Source of the DNA: a virus | Virus record (IMG/VR): IMGVR_UViG_3300037502_000606 | Coordinates: 1 to 61,862 of that record | Direction: 5' to 3' (one strand) | Length of the DNA stretch: 61,862 nucleotides | Part shown: in pieces, positions 46,063 through 54,560 of the stretch | Position numbering within the stretch: the first letter of the stretch is position 1 | Layout of the letters: every line of letters begins with the position of its first letter | Made by a program: the position numbers and the translations under genes | Notes under the pieces: generated by a model | The model's database searches: none | Seen by the model: only the letters and a program-made list of their open reading frames with translations | What the model was told of the DNA's origin: nothing

Positions 46063-48279
46063 TTATCTCTTGCCGTCTTCTCGGGCGTCGATCCTGGGCA
46101 TACCAAGTTGCCATTGAACCCCTAGACCATCTGAGCTGATCCGCATAGCCATCTGTCTGCCTCGGGCACGAATGAATACCTGTTCCGTATACTGATCGAC
46201 AGTCGTCTGAATGACCGGTTTTTCGTTCAAAGCATTGTTGGTAAACGCCGCGCCAGGGAAGTTCCTAGCCCGTATGGCCATGGTTACTTCTGGGTTTGCT
46301 GCCGTAGACCCACGGAAATTTACGTCCGGGATCATCCGTTTGGTCAGCATCAGCTTCTCGCCGTCCTCGATGTCAAAGTCTGAAGACTGGATAAACGCCT
46401 CCATCGGGAGATCACCGTCGTTCACTCCTACCTCATGGGTGTAGAGAATCCCTGGGTTTTGATTCTCATCGGTGTAAGTCGCTGTTGGATAGTCCCTGGA
46501 GGACACATCGAGCCAGGACGTTCTGACCATGTTCCCGTAGTACCAGACTTTCTCTAGGTGGTTGAAGACTACATAACGGTCAATCCAGTTGGAGTTTGCG
46601 CTGCAATAGAACCACCAGACTTCGTTGTATCCCTCGTTCGTCCCGCAGATAACCTGGTCTGCTTGATTCAGGTTAATGTCTTTGAAGACGTACTCTCTGA
46701 GAGTACAAGGAAGAGTCTGCACCCGACCATCATAGGCATAGAATTTATCCATCCCCATCCAGTAGGTTACGTTGTTTACGGAGATACAAGACCGTGGGGA
46801 CATGATCGAAATGTTGTCTGCCAGCTCCTGGAGGCCAAATACCTCAATAGTGCCTAGGAACTGGAAGCTATAAACGTGCGTATCTGTGAAGACAATAATC
46901 TCTTGCCTGGTCGGCAGCGCTCGGACAATCCTCGATCCACGGGATACCCGAATGAATCCAGCCGAGTTAGTCAGTAGCGGCGTCCATACGTTTGGCTGAT
47001 CCTGGGTGGCCCAACGAATCAGAAGAGGATCAAATTCGCCTGTAGATCCTGCATATGGCTGACATCCAAAAGCCAGAAGATGCTTATCATTCTGGGATAC
47101 AAGTATTTGGTAAGCGGATTCAGGAACATCGGCCGGGGCCACTCCATCAAGGGTTAGTCCAGACAACAAGACAGCCCTAGTGCTCAGCTCAGCCTGGGCG
47201 TTAACCGTCGTACCACGAACCCAGTAATAGATCGGACCACCGGTAGCTATTCCAGAACCGGTAGTAACCGCCCTAATGTTCATCACCAGGTCATTGTCAA
47301 AGTTATCAAAGAACCAGTCACGCTGAGGTAGATATACGGGCAACGGACTAGCCAGGCCCCATCCAGTTGGAGATGCTACAAGTTGAGCACTATGGGTACC
47401 GCTCTGTGTTCCGCTGGTGTTGATTGCTGCGCCGGCCTGAGTCAACGACAGGCTGCATGTACTACCAGAAGCATTGACAATGTAATAAGCAACACCTGCC
47501 GTCAGCCCAGTTGGAAGGGCGCCGGTCGTGCTCAGAATGATGACTGTGTTATCTACTGGAGTGTGTGTAGCAAAGGTAAGAACAGCCGGGGATGCGATGG
47601 TAACGGTGAACGTTCCGATGGCAGATAAGCCTGTTGTGCCACCAAATCCACCAGTGCCCCAGCCATAACCTGCGGTCTGCAAAGGAAAGCCTGGGTGTAT
47701 CTGACAGCCTACGAATATGGCCGTGCCACCGCCCGTAGTTGTAGAAGTAGCCGCTGTAGATACAACGATCTTAAAGTTGTCGTTATTCGGGACTTCTGTA
47801 ACTTTGTGCTCGGCATTAAGAATTGCACTGGGTATACCGCCTACGTCCGATGCACCAGCTATTGTGATGTAGTCACCTACCAAGCATCCATGCCCAGTGA
47901 TGTTGATATTGACCGTAGTTGAACCATTGGTCGTGTCGATACAGTTATCTGTAGTGGGGGTCTTAAATGTGTATTCCTGATCTGGAGAGGCAAGCGGATT
48001 ACGGATGGGCGTAATGTCGTAGAAGATCCCGCCTACCTCGATGTAGACCTTCTGGTCTGTACCAACCGCTAACAGATTGTCCGTGTAGGACGTAACCCAG
48101 TTCCAGAGCTGACGGCAAGTCCCTAGGAATCTTTCTGACGTTGCCTCAACCCAGCCGCCTAGCTTCTGTGGATACCCTGAGTAGAAACGGATCTTGTCGC
48201 ACTCATAGTAGCCGCCCTCGTTGGCATAGTTCGTTGTATCTCTGTTGATGCCTGGGCGAAGAGTGACTTTTCTTAACAT
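46063..48279 (-). CDS. large tail protein, nozzle-like
   Basis: The 738-residue protein begins MLRKVTLRPGINRDTTNYAN and is mostly beta. It contains WNWVTSYTDNLLAVGTDQKV, RWATQDQPNVWTPLLTNSAG and EVWWFYCSANSNWIDRYVVF, features of the beta-propeller nozzle proteins of short tails (T7 gp12/tail tubular B type). A domain rich in Ser/Thr/Val (about 130-300) appears inserted. It probably forms the distal tail tube. Confidence 0.78.
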   Translation of the reverse strand: MLRKVTLRPGINRDTTNYANEGGYYECDKIRFYSGYPQKLGGWVEATSERFLGTCRQLWNWVTSYTDNLLAVGTDQKVYIEVGGIFYDITPIRNPLASPDQEYTFKTPTTDNCIDTTNGSTTVNINITGHGCLVGDYITIAGASDVGGIPSAILNAEHKVTEVPNNDNFKIVVSTAATSTTTGGGTAIFVGCQIHPGFPLQTAGYGWGTGGFGGTTGLSAIGTFTVTIASPAVLTFATHTPVDNTVIILSTTGALPTGLTAGVAYYIVNASGSTCSLSLTQAGAAINTSGTQSGTHSAQLVASPTGWGLASPLPVYLPQRDWFFDNFDNDLVMNIRAVTTGSGIATGGPIYYWVRGTTVNAQAELSTRAVLLSGLTLDGVAPADVPESAYQILVSQNDKHLLAFGCQPYAGSTGEFDPLLIRWATQDQPNVWTPLLTNSAGFIRVSRGSRIVRALPTRQEIIVFTDTHVYSFQFLGTIEVFGLQELADNISIMSPRSCISVNNVTYWMGMDKFYAYDGRVQTLPCTLREYVFKDINLNQADQVICGTNEGYNEVWWFYCSANSNWIDRYVVFNHLEKVWYYGNMVRTSWLDVSSRDYPTATYTDENQNPGILYTHEVGVNDGDLPMEAFIQSSDFDIEDGEKLMLTKRMIPDVNFRGSTAANPEVTMAIRARNFPGAAFTNNALNEKPVIQTTVDQYTEQVFIRARGRQMAMRISSDGLGVQWQLGMPRIDAREDGKR

Positions 48280-48747
48280 TTACGCAACCAATCCTGGTAG
48301 GTATACGGTCTTTCCGTCTTTCCTGGTGGCCGTCAGAACCTGTTTCTTCAGATCCTGCTCATCGTAACTAACATGAACCCAACCACTGTCAGGTACGCCA
48401 GGAATATAGAATTCCAAAATAAGCTGTGTGTAAGCCAGGTTGTCTCTAATATAAGTAGCAAGCTCTGCATTGGGCACCCCCGGTATCTCTATGTCAGCAG
48501 CCATACCACGGGTATGGTCCGACGTTCTTGACCCGCCCACTTTAGCATTTACATCTGGCGAGCGATAGCCCGAGTTGACCTTCACACCTTTCTGGTAGTG
48601 GTCACGGATAGGCTGGAGGACATTGGCGCAGAGTTGCAATAGGTTGTTCAGTTCGTCCGGGCCGGGGTTATTCTCCATGCCATGCCGCAGCGCAGTCTCA
48701 GATTTAATCATCTCCGCCAGGGAGAAATTCTTTGTTAGTTGGGTCAT
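48280..48747 (-). CDS. M15-type peptidase, endolysin
   Basis: The 155-residue protein fits the Peptidase_M15_3 family of peptidoglycan-cleaving zinc peptidases: VNSGYRSPDVNAKVGG (about 57-72), SDHTRGMAADIE with H78 and D85, and GWVHVSY with H125 as the third zinc ligand. It lacks a signal peptide, so the adjacent holin should release it. It cuts cell-wall peptide cross-links for lysis. Confidence 0.9.
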   Translation of the reverse strand: MTQLTKNFSLAEMIKSETALRHGMENNPGPDELNNLLQLCANVLQPIRDHYQKGVKVNSGYRSPDVNAKVGGSRTSDHTRGMAADIEIPGVPNAELATYIRDNLAYTQLILEFYIPGVPDSGWVHVSYDEQDLKKQVLTATRKDGKTVYLPGLVA

Positions 48748-49181
48748 TTCTTCTCCAATAGATCGTCAATCTGCTTGGACTTTTCTTTGCTGCCAGCCGA
48801 CGAGCCGAAGTAGTACCCGAGAACCATCGTCACGGCAGAGGTCAGTGCCCCCAGAACGTAGATCAAAATGTCTTTGGACTGCTCATCCACATCTACAAAG
48901 ATAATCACAGCATAGAGCAAGAAGGTTAGGGTTACGGTGCCTAGGGCCAGCAGGGGGGTCACAATCTTGTTCAGAGTCGGTGCAAACTCGCTGGTGGCAA
49001 TCTGCACCTCACGGTCACGTGCAGAGTCCATCTCTTTGGCCTGGAAGTCTAACTGCGCTAACTCGCCCTTCTGAGCCATTTCCATAAGTTTGGCCTGGGC
49101 CTCGGCTTTAGCAGCAGGGTCGGGAATGACTTTATCGAGAACCTTTTCCCCGATAGATAGTAGTGCGGCTATGGGTAGCAT
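48744..49181 (-). CDS. holin-like membrane protein
   Basis: The 145-residue protein resembles the Holin_3TMs group. After a charged helical region it has two strong membrane spans, TPLLALGTVTLTFLLYAVII (about 75-97) and ILIYVLGALTSAVTMVLGYY (about 105-126), and a basic C-terminal tail. It overlaps the endolysin gene by four bases. It probably forms the pores releasing the peptidase. Confidence 0.8.
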   Translation of the reverse strand: MLPIAALLSIGEKVLDKVIPDPAAKAEAQAKLMEMAQKGELAQLDFQAKEMDSARDREVQIATSEFAPTLNKIVTPLLALGTVTLTFLLYAVIIFVDVDEQSKDILIYVLGALTSAVTMVLGYYFGSSAGSKEKSKQIDDLLEKK

Positions 49182-49594
49182 TACTTCCCCTTTCCGGTAG
49201 TAACTACATCGTCGCCTTTCCGTACCGTTACTCGCTCACCGTCAACTGTAACAGCCATAGGCTCGGCCTTGTCAGCCAACTTGTCCAGCCGGTCTATCAG
49301 GGTCTTGATGACTTCAAACTCAGGGCGTTCTTGTTTAGGTGCGGTACCGGCGATGCCGTTCATCATGGAGATTAGGGCCGTGAGAGAGGCGCCAAGTAGC
49401 CCCATGACCGCAGCCATCTTGCCTTCTTCTAGGAAGATACTGGCAACAACACCAATGATGACTATGACCGTGATGTACGGAAGGCCATGTTTGCCGATCG
49501 CCTTACCAGCAACATCTTTTGCTGCGGCCTGGGCTTCTAACTTATCTAACTCTATCCGGGCCTGAATCTTTAAGAGTTCGATGTCTGCGCTCAT
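49181..49594 (-). CDS. second lysis-cassette membrane protein
   Basis: The 137-residue protein has an N-terminal charged helix, two membrane segments (YITVIVIIGVVASIFL and MAAVMGLLGASLTALISMMN), and a C-terminal soluble beta-like tail. It lies between the holin and a tail gene and overlaps each by one to three bases. An antiholin, second holin, or spanin-like protein is possible. Confidence 0.68.
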   Translation of the reverse strand: MSADIELLKIQARIELDKLEAQAAAKDVAGKAIGKHGLPYITVIVIIGVVASIFLEEGKMAAVMGLLGASLTALISMMNGIAGTAPKQERPEFEVIKTLIDRLDKLADKAEPMAVTVDGERVTVRKGDDVVTTGKGK

Positions 49595-49905
49595 TACCAG
49601 GGTACCCCTTGGGCGGTTTTGATTTTTCGTTCATCCAGTGACATCTGTAGGGCACGTTGATATTTTGCTATTTGTTCTGGGCCAAGCTGCTCTTGAACCC
49701 ATTGAATAGTTTCAGCTTCGGTAAGCTGGTCAAACGGAATAAAACCAGGGTCTGATGGTGACTTATATGGAACCTCTTGATTGACATTCCCGCTGACTTT
49801 AGTTTGCCCATCAACCATAGAAAGATTGCAACAGACCGTAATAACAACCCCCTCTGGTACCGTGCGAATTAGGTTATACACAGACCAGATAATCTGGTTA
49901 TCCAT
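49594..49905 (-). CDS. small conserved tail-region protein
   Basis: The 103-residue protein reads IIWSVYNLIRTVPEGVVITV near its start and has FDQLTEAETIQWVQEQLGPE further on. This is a commonly seen phage family near lysis and tail fibre genes, function unknown. It may be a fibre assembly or tail cap factor. It overlaps the S74 fibre gene by eight bases. Confidence 0.7.
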   Translation of the reverse strand: MDNQIIWSVYNLIRTVPEGVVITVCCNLSMVDGQTKVSGNVNQEVPYKSPSDPGFIPFDQLTEAETIQWVQEQLGPEQIAKYQRALQMSLDERKIKTAQGVPW

Positions 49906-51550
49906 TTAACTTCTCCTTGAGTGCATTGATTTCTGCACGTAGCGTCTGAATCTCTTTAAGCATGGGAGCAATAAGTTGTTCGTAATTGATACCTGATACT
50001 TTGCCATTGACCATCACGCAAAGCTCTGGGCGAACACCAACAACATCATCAGCAATAAGACCAAACTCAGTATTTGTGTTGTACTGATCTGTATAGCCCC
50101 CGTCTTCATTGCGCTCACGACGGTTGTAAGACACCGGCTCTAAAGACATCAACCAACTTGCGTCAGTGATAGGGGCGATGTTCGTCTTTGACTCACGGGT
50201 AGAAGACAGGCCACCTATATCTCCAGTGCTGTCTATGTACAACGTGCGATTCGTAGCGCCTACGGTAAAACTATACGCATCATTAAACTTGACTCTGTTA
50301 TCCGCTTGTAACGAATAAGTGCGCCCATTAGATGCAATCTTAAGCGATGTTGTTGATATTGGGGTGTCGTTAATGCTAACCTCCCCAGTCGGTGTAATTG
50401 TTATTCGCTCAAAATCGTCTGTATCAATACGTATTTTTGTAGTAACCCCCGTACCAACAGAATTTGAATCTATTTTTACCTGAGTATTGTCTGCATATAA
50501 AAATCCGTAGTTGCAATTTAACGCATCTGTTGATGATGTATAAGCATAAAACCCTGTACCTTTATTTGTTCCATTGGGAATAATTCCAAAAACAGTACCA
50601 GCATCAGTGGTTGAGTTTTGTACTGAAAAAGCGTTGGCGTTCTGGTGAGCACCATCAAAAGGCGCTATAAGTCTTCGACTGTTACCCGTAAATGTAAGAT
50701 TTGCACCAATAGTCTGATTGGCTGTGAACGTCTGAATCTCTTCTAAAAACGCAAATGTTCTGTTACCGGTCACTGCTGGAATCGTAAGCGTCCTGGCTGT
50801 GTTGGTCGTGTAGCTAATCGTAGCTTTGTTAAGCTGGGTGCCGACGTTCAACGTACCAATATTGCCGGTTGTCATGCCAATCGTTGTAGCTTCAAATCCG
50901 CCCAACGAATCCCTAGCTACAATCGTTGATGCTGTACTAGCAGATGCCGTAGTGATTGCGTGAGTGTGGGTTGATCCAGATACGTTGTTAGTCGTTGTTG
51001 TGTTGAGCGTACTAGGCGTACCAAGCGTTACAGATCCTGACGTCGTAATCGTCGAGAAGCTCATCCCGTTGCCAGCGGCCACGGAAGATACCGTTCCAGA
51101 TGCGCTAGAAATTGGAGATCCACCAATCGTTGATCCAGCAGGAAGATTGGTTACGGCGTTTACTACGTCCGTTCCATTGTTATAAAGGTGCATCGTGGCA
51201 CCGTTTGGAACCGATACACCAGTCTGGCCAGAGACTTTAACCGTTACCGCAAATCCCCCAGTGGTACCGTTTTTAACTATGTAGGCTTTCTGAACCGCCG
51301 GGACATTAAGAGTCGCAGCTCCGCCTGGCGTACCAGTGAGATTGAGATACAAGGCCCGAGCATCTTGAAGCGCATTGGTATCGGTAAGGGTTAAAGTCTC
51401 AGATGTGCTGGACATCGTGACATCTGCTTTGCCACCTATGGCCTGCTCGATGGTTGTGCCCAGGTTGGTATTGGTGGTCTGGCCCCAGGTAGCTACTTGT
51501 TCGCCAGTGCCAATGAGTTCGATCTTAAGCGGGCTGTACGTACTTGCCAT
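49898..51550 (-). CDS. tail fibre with C-terminal S74-type chaperone
   Basis: The 550-residue protein starts with an N-terminal virion-binding region (ASTYSPLKIELIGTGEQVAT), a repetitive Thr/Ser/Asn-rich beta shaft, and ends with a Peptidase_S74 intramolecular chaperone: SSTRESKTNIAPI (near residue 450; the likely cleavage point is near the Ser), SLEPVSYNRRE, FGLIADDVV and a coiled-coil end. The chaperone trimerises the fibre, then cuts itself off. Such fibres bind the host surface. Confidence 0.85.
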   Translation of the reverse strand: MASTYSPLKIELIGTGEQVATWGQTTNTNLGTTIEQAIGGKADVTMSSTSETLTLTDTNALQDARALYLNLTGTPGGAATLNVPAVQKAYIVKNGTTGGFAVTVKVSGQTGVSVPNGATMHLYNNGTDVVNAVTNLPAGSTIGGSPISSASGTVSSVAAGNGMSFSTITTSGSVTLGTPSTLNTTTTNNVSGSTHTHAITTASASTASTIVARDSLGGFEATTIGMTTGNIGTLNVGTQLNKATISYTTNTARTLTIPAVTGNRTFAFLEEIQTFTANQTIGANLTFTGNSRRLIAPFDGAHQNANAFSVQNSTTDAGTVFGIIPNGTNKGTGFYAYTSSTDALNCNYGFLYADNTQVKIDSNSVGTGVTTKIRIDTDDFERITITPTGEVSINDTPISTTSLKIASNGRTYSLQADNRVKFNDAYSFTVGATNRTLYIDSTGDIGGLSSTRESKTNIAPITDASWLMSLEPVSYNRRERNEDGGYTDQYNTNTEFGLIADDVVGVRPELCVMVNGKVSGINYEQLIAPMLKEIQTLRAEINALKEKLNG

Positions 51551-51553
51551 GAT

Positions 51554-51925
51554 TTACTCCGTAGTTTCGGTCTGTACCTCAACCCATGATGTAGTTGCTT
51601 CGTCCCATGAGTACATTTTCTCACCTTCAGGTCTTGGAACCGGTGCTTCCCATTGGGCTGTTTCATTATTCAAAAACCAACTCGCAAAGGGTTTGGGCGG
51701 TACAAACGCATCAATGTCAGCGTTGTAGGTGTAGCCAATACCAGCATAGTTCTTGCGGACATTGCCGTTGTAGCTGGTCTGCTTCCATTCACCGCCGAAT
51801 AGACGCTCGCAGAACGCAGCACCGATATGCTCTTTTTCTACGCCAGCAGCATCGGCTGTGTCTTTGTTGTCTACTACGATGACCTGAGTCACCACTCCAT
51901 CTTCAATCTTAGCGAAATGCGCCAT
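51554..51925 (-). CDS. small conserved fibre-region protein
   Basis: The 123-residue protein reads MAHFAKIEDGVVTQVIVVDN, then WKQTSYNGNVRKNYAGIGYT and FVPPKPFASW, a sequence I recognise from cyanophages and other marine phages where it sits near fibre genes. Likely a short fibre tip or attachment component. It overlaps the oxygenase gene by 17 bases. Confidence 0.75.
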   Translation of the reverse strand: MAHFAKIEDGVVTQVIVVDNKDTADAAGVEKEHIGAAFCERLFGGEWKQTSYNGNVRKNYAGIGYTYNADIDAFVPPKPFASWFLNNETAQWEAPVPRPEGEKMYSWDEATTSWVEVQTETTE

Positions 51926-52529
51926 CTAGTTCTCCAATCTGTAATCCAGTTAGGCTTACTTCTTCACCGATACTTCCTACAGGGAAGGTGTTAAACGACA
52001 GGCTTATGCGGGTCTGGTTGCCCTGCACCGTCTCTACCATATGCTCCAGGCTAGAAGGAAACAGAACAAGATCACCTGTGCCGACTTCAAACCACCAGGA
52101 CTCTGAGTTGTAGATATTCCAGTTCTCAGGTGGAAACTTGATCTGCTGGAACCCCGCACGATAGAAGTAAATCTTGTCCGTCTCTCTGTTGGCCTGGGGA
52201 TAGAACACGCCAGATACGAACGAGTTAGGGTGTGCGTGTTTGTGATGCCATTGGCCTGGCTCTGTGTAGTTAGTCCATGACTGCGTGATCTTGAGGTCTA
52301 CCTTGTGCTTGGGGTTATGGACAGTCGTAAAGTAATCCGCAACAGAAGTCTCGATAAAGTCTCTGAGTTTCGTTAGTTCCTTGTTCCGCAAAATCGTGTT
52401 GTCTACAGAAGTTGTGTTGCCCATGTTCGGGCGAGTCTCTTGGCCTTTGATAAACGACAGTTCTTTTGCGGTCAGATCACGGTCTAGTTTGTAGATGCCA
52501 ACAGGTTGAGGGAAAAGGTTATGCAGCAT
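51909..52529 (-). CDS. 2OG-Fe(II) oxygenase-like protein
   Basis: The start at MLHNLFPQPV follows GAGG at nine bases. The 206-residue protein resembles the TIGR02466/2OG-FeII_Oxy_5 group: SWTNYTEPGQWHHKHAHPNS (about 84-103) with metal-binding histidines, WWFEVGTGDLVLFPSSLEHM with the distal histidine, and TRISLSFN with the 2-oxoglutarate-binding arginine. Such enzymes hydroxylate proteins, sugars or nucleic acids. Set among fibre genes, it might modify the fibre or a surface sugar; its substrate is unknown. Confidence 0.78.
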   Translation of the reverse strand: MLHNLFPQPVGIYKLDRDLTAKELSFIKGQETRPNMGNTTSVDNTILRNKELTKLRDFIETSVADYFTTVHNPKHKVDLKITQSWTNYTEPGQWHHKHAHPNSFVSGVFYPQANRETDKIYFYRAGFQQIKFPPENWNIYNSESWWFEVGTGDLVLFPSSLEHMVETVQGNQTRISLSFNTFPVGSIGEEVSLTGLQIGELDGAFR

Positions 52530-52779
52530 TGATAGCATCCTCAATCATCTTCTGCTGGCCTGTGATCTGTTCTATTTGCTCCGGCAACCAGATGGTGTTG
52601 ATAGAGTCCTCAAATGCTTTAATCTTCTCTATCGTCTCTTGTACTTCTTCCCATGTAGGGCAAGGCCGAGGGTCTTCCCACCGTGTAAACATGGTGTTGC
52701 TGATCTCCCACTTAGCCCCAGGACGAAGCAAGTGCATTGCAGTATCAATGCCTACGAGTCGGTATATTTTTGTATCCAT
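52519..52779 (-). CDS. small fibre-region protein, unknown
   Basis: The 86-residue protein contains KIYRLVGIDTAMHLLRPGAK, DPRPCPTWEEVQETIEKIKA and a helical acidic C-terminus. Similar small proteins occur near cyanophage tail fibres. It lies between the oxygenase and the glycine-rich fibre genes, overlapping both by a few bases. A fibre assembly chaperone is conceivable. Confidence 0.65.
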   Translation of the reverse strand: MDTKIYRLVGIDTAMHLLRPGAKWEISNTMFTRWEDPRPCPTWEEVQETIEKIKAFEDSINTIWLPEQIEQITGQQKMIEDAINAA

Positions 52780-54560
52780 TATTGATTGATCTTTATGATT
52801 ACGATTCCAGAGCCGCCTGCTGCGCCGTTTCCATTTCCACCTGATCCACTTCCACCGCCACCACCTGTATTAACTGTGCCTGGTGTTCCATTTTTAGCAG
52901 TTGAACTTGGTGAAAAGAAATAACTATTTGCGCCAGCACCACCACCGCCAGCACCACCAGGACCACCAGTCGTGCCACCTGTGTTGTTGAATCCACATCC
53001 ACCACCACCACCGGCATAAGTTACTGATGAGCCAGAAATAGATGAGGCTGTTCCATCACCACCCGTAGGGCCAACCGTTGTACCTCCTGTTGTTCCTGCC
53101 GCAGATGCGCCACCACCACTTCCAACTCTGTCTACTCCCCCTGCTCCACCATTAGTTCCTTGCGACGGAGTTGTTGATGGGGTATTTCCAGTTCCAGCAG
53201 CACCCCCAGTAGTTCCTCCTGCGCCACCTCCACCACCTGATCCACCGTTAAGACCGGCCGTTCCATTGTTAGGGGAAGTCCCATAGCCGTTACCACCCCC
53301 ACCACCGCCATACGCTTTCAAAGTATTTGTTCCAGCACCAGCAGGGTTTTCAGAAATAGGCGATCCAGCAATAGAAGAAAACCCACCAGTTGTGCCGTTG
53401 GATGATGGGGAGCCTGTACCACCAGCACCACCAGCACCAACGGTAATTGTGTAATTAGTTCCAGCAGTTACAGAAAGACCAGCGCCTGTGCGAAAACCTC
53501 CTGCTCCACCGCCACCACCAGCATTGCGAGCGCCACCACCCCCACCCGCCACAACGAGGTAGTCAACAGAACTCACCCCTGTCGGGCAAGTCCAACTTGT
53601 AGAAGTTGTAAAGGTAAAGACAGTCTGAGAAGGTACGTTGTACTTTAGGATGACAATTCCAGAACCGCCTGCACCTCCAAAGTTGGTTGATGCGCTAGGA
53701 TTAAAACCACCCCCACCCCCACCACCACCAGTATTGACAGTTCCCGCACTACCATTTGCAGAGGGCGATGTGCCAGAACCGCCATTACCACCACCACCAG
53801 AACCACCAGTCCCGCCAGTAGTTCCATTTGGGTTTCGGCTATCACACCCACCCCCACCGCCACCAGCATAGGTTACTGAAGTACCAGAAATAGATGATGC
53901 CGTCCCTGCTCCACCATTACCTCCAGTTGGAGACGATGATGTTACTGTTGCGCCGGTAGCACTAGCACCACCACCACCCGCTCCAATACCATATGACCCA
54001 CCTACAAACACTCCATTTCCGCCATTAGATCCTTGTGATGGGGATGTCGATGGTGTATTTCCAGTTCCTCCAGTACCATTAGCAGCAGGAGTATTTTGTC
54101 CACCTCCACCACCACCAGAACCACCACTTGCTCCGTTAATAATTGATGACCCACCGGCAGGCCCACTAGAAACAAATGACCCGCCACCGCCACCACCATA
54201 TGCCTTAAATGTATTGGTTCCAGCACCAGAAGGATTTTCAGTAATCGGCGAACCAGCAATAGACGAATCACTTCCTGAAGTACCTCTAGACTCAGAAGTT
54301 GAACCAGCTCCACCACCACCAATGGTAATCGTATAGGTTGTGCCAGCAGTAACGCTTAGGCCTGTTCCTGTTCTAAAGCCACCAGCACCGCCACCGCCTG
54401 CATCAATATGACCACCCCCACCCCCACCAGCAACAACCAAGTATTCAACCTCAGTCACACCCGCAGGGCAGATCCATGTGGTCGAAGCAGTAAACGTCTG
54501 GATGACGGTGTATCTCGCAGGGCGTAAGAACCCTAAAAGAGCATTAAGTATTCCGGTCAT
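52779..54560 (-). CDS. glycine-rich tail fibre with duplicated domain
   Basis: The start at MTGILNALLG is set by the ATGA overlap with the 54557 gene. The 593-residue protein has two similar halves, each beginning FTxSTxWxCPxGVxxVxYLV and continuing AGGGGG..., with a poly-glycine core, ending in GGSGIVI(I/L)K. This is the glycine-rich tail fibre type, in which polyglycine II helices form a rigid shaft. It likely extends receptor binding; partners are neighbouring fibre genes. Confidence 0.75.
   Translation of the reverse strand: MTGILNALLGFLRPARYTVIQTFTASTTWICPAGVTEVEYLVVAGGGGGGHIDAGGGGAGGFRTGTGLSVTAGTTYTITIGGGGAGSTSESRGTSGSDSSIAGSPITENPSGAGTNTFKAYGGGGGGSFVSSGPAGGSSIINGASGGSGGGGGGQNTPAANGTGGTGNTPSTSPSQGSNGGNGVFVGGSYGIGAGGGGASATGATVTSSSPTGGNGGAGTASSISGTSVTYAGGGGGGCDSRNPNGTTGGTGGSGGGGNGGSGTSPSANGSAGTVNTGGGGGGGGFNPSASTNFGGAGGSGIVILKYNVPSQTVFTFTTSTSWTCPTGVSSVDYLVVAGGGGGARNAGGGGGAGGFRTGAGLSVTAGTNYTITVGAGGAGGTGSPSSNGTTGGFSSIAGSPISENPAGAGTNTLKAYGGGGGGNGYGTSPNNGTAGLNGGSGGGGGAGGTTGGAAGTGNTPSTTPSQGTNGGAGGVDRVGSGGGASAAGTTGGTTVGPTGGDGTASSISGSSVTYAGGGGGCGFNNTGGTTGGPGGAGGGGAGANSYFFSPSSTAKNGTPGTVNTGGGGGSGSGGNGNGAAGGSGIVIIKINQ

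Noticed and set aside
53638-53871. Proline-rich frame on the plus strand
   Set aside because: It is the complement of polyglycine codons in the fibre gene.
49898-54560. Variable fibre genes as targets of a diversity-generating retroelement
   Set aside because: No reverse transcriptase or template repeat is present in the genome.
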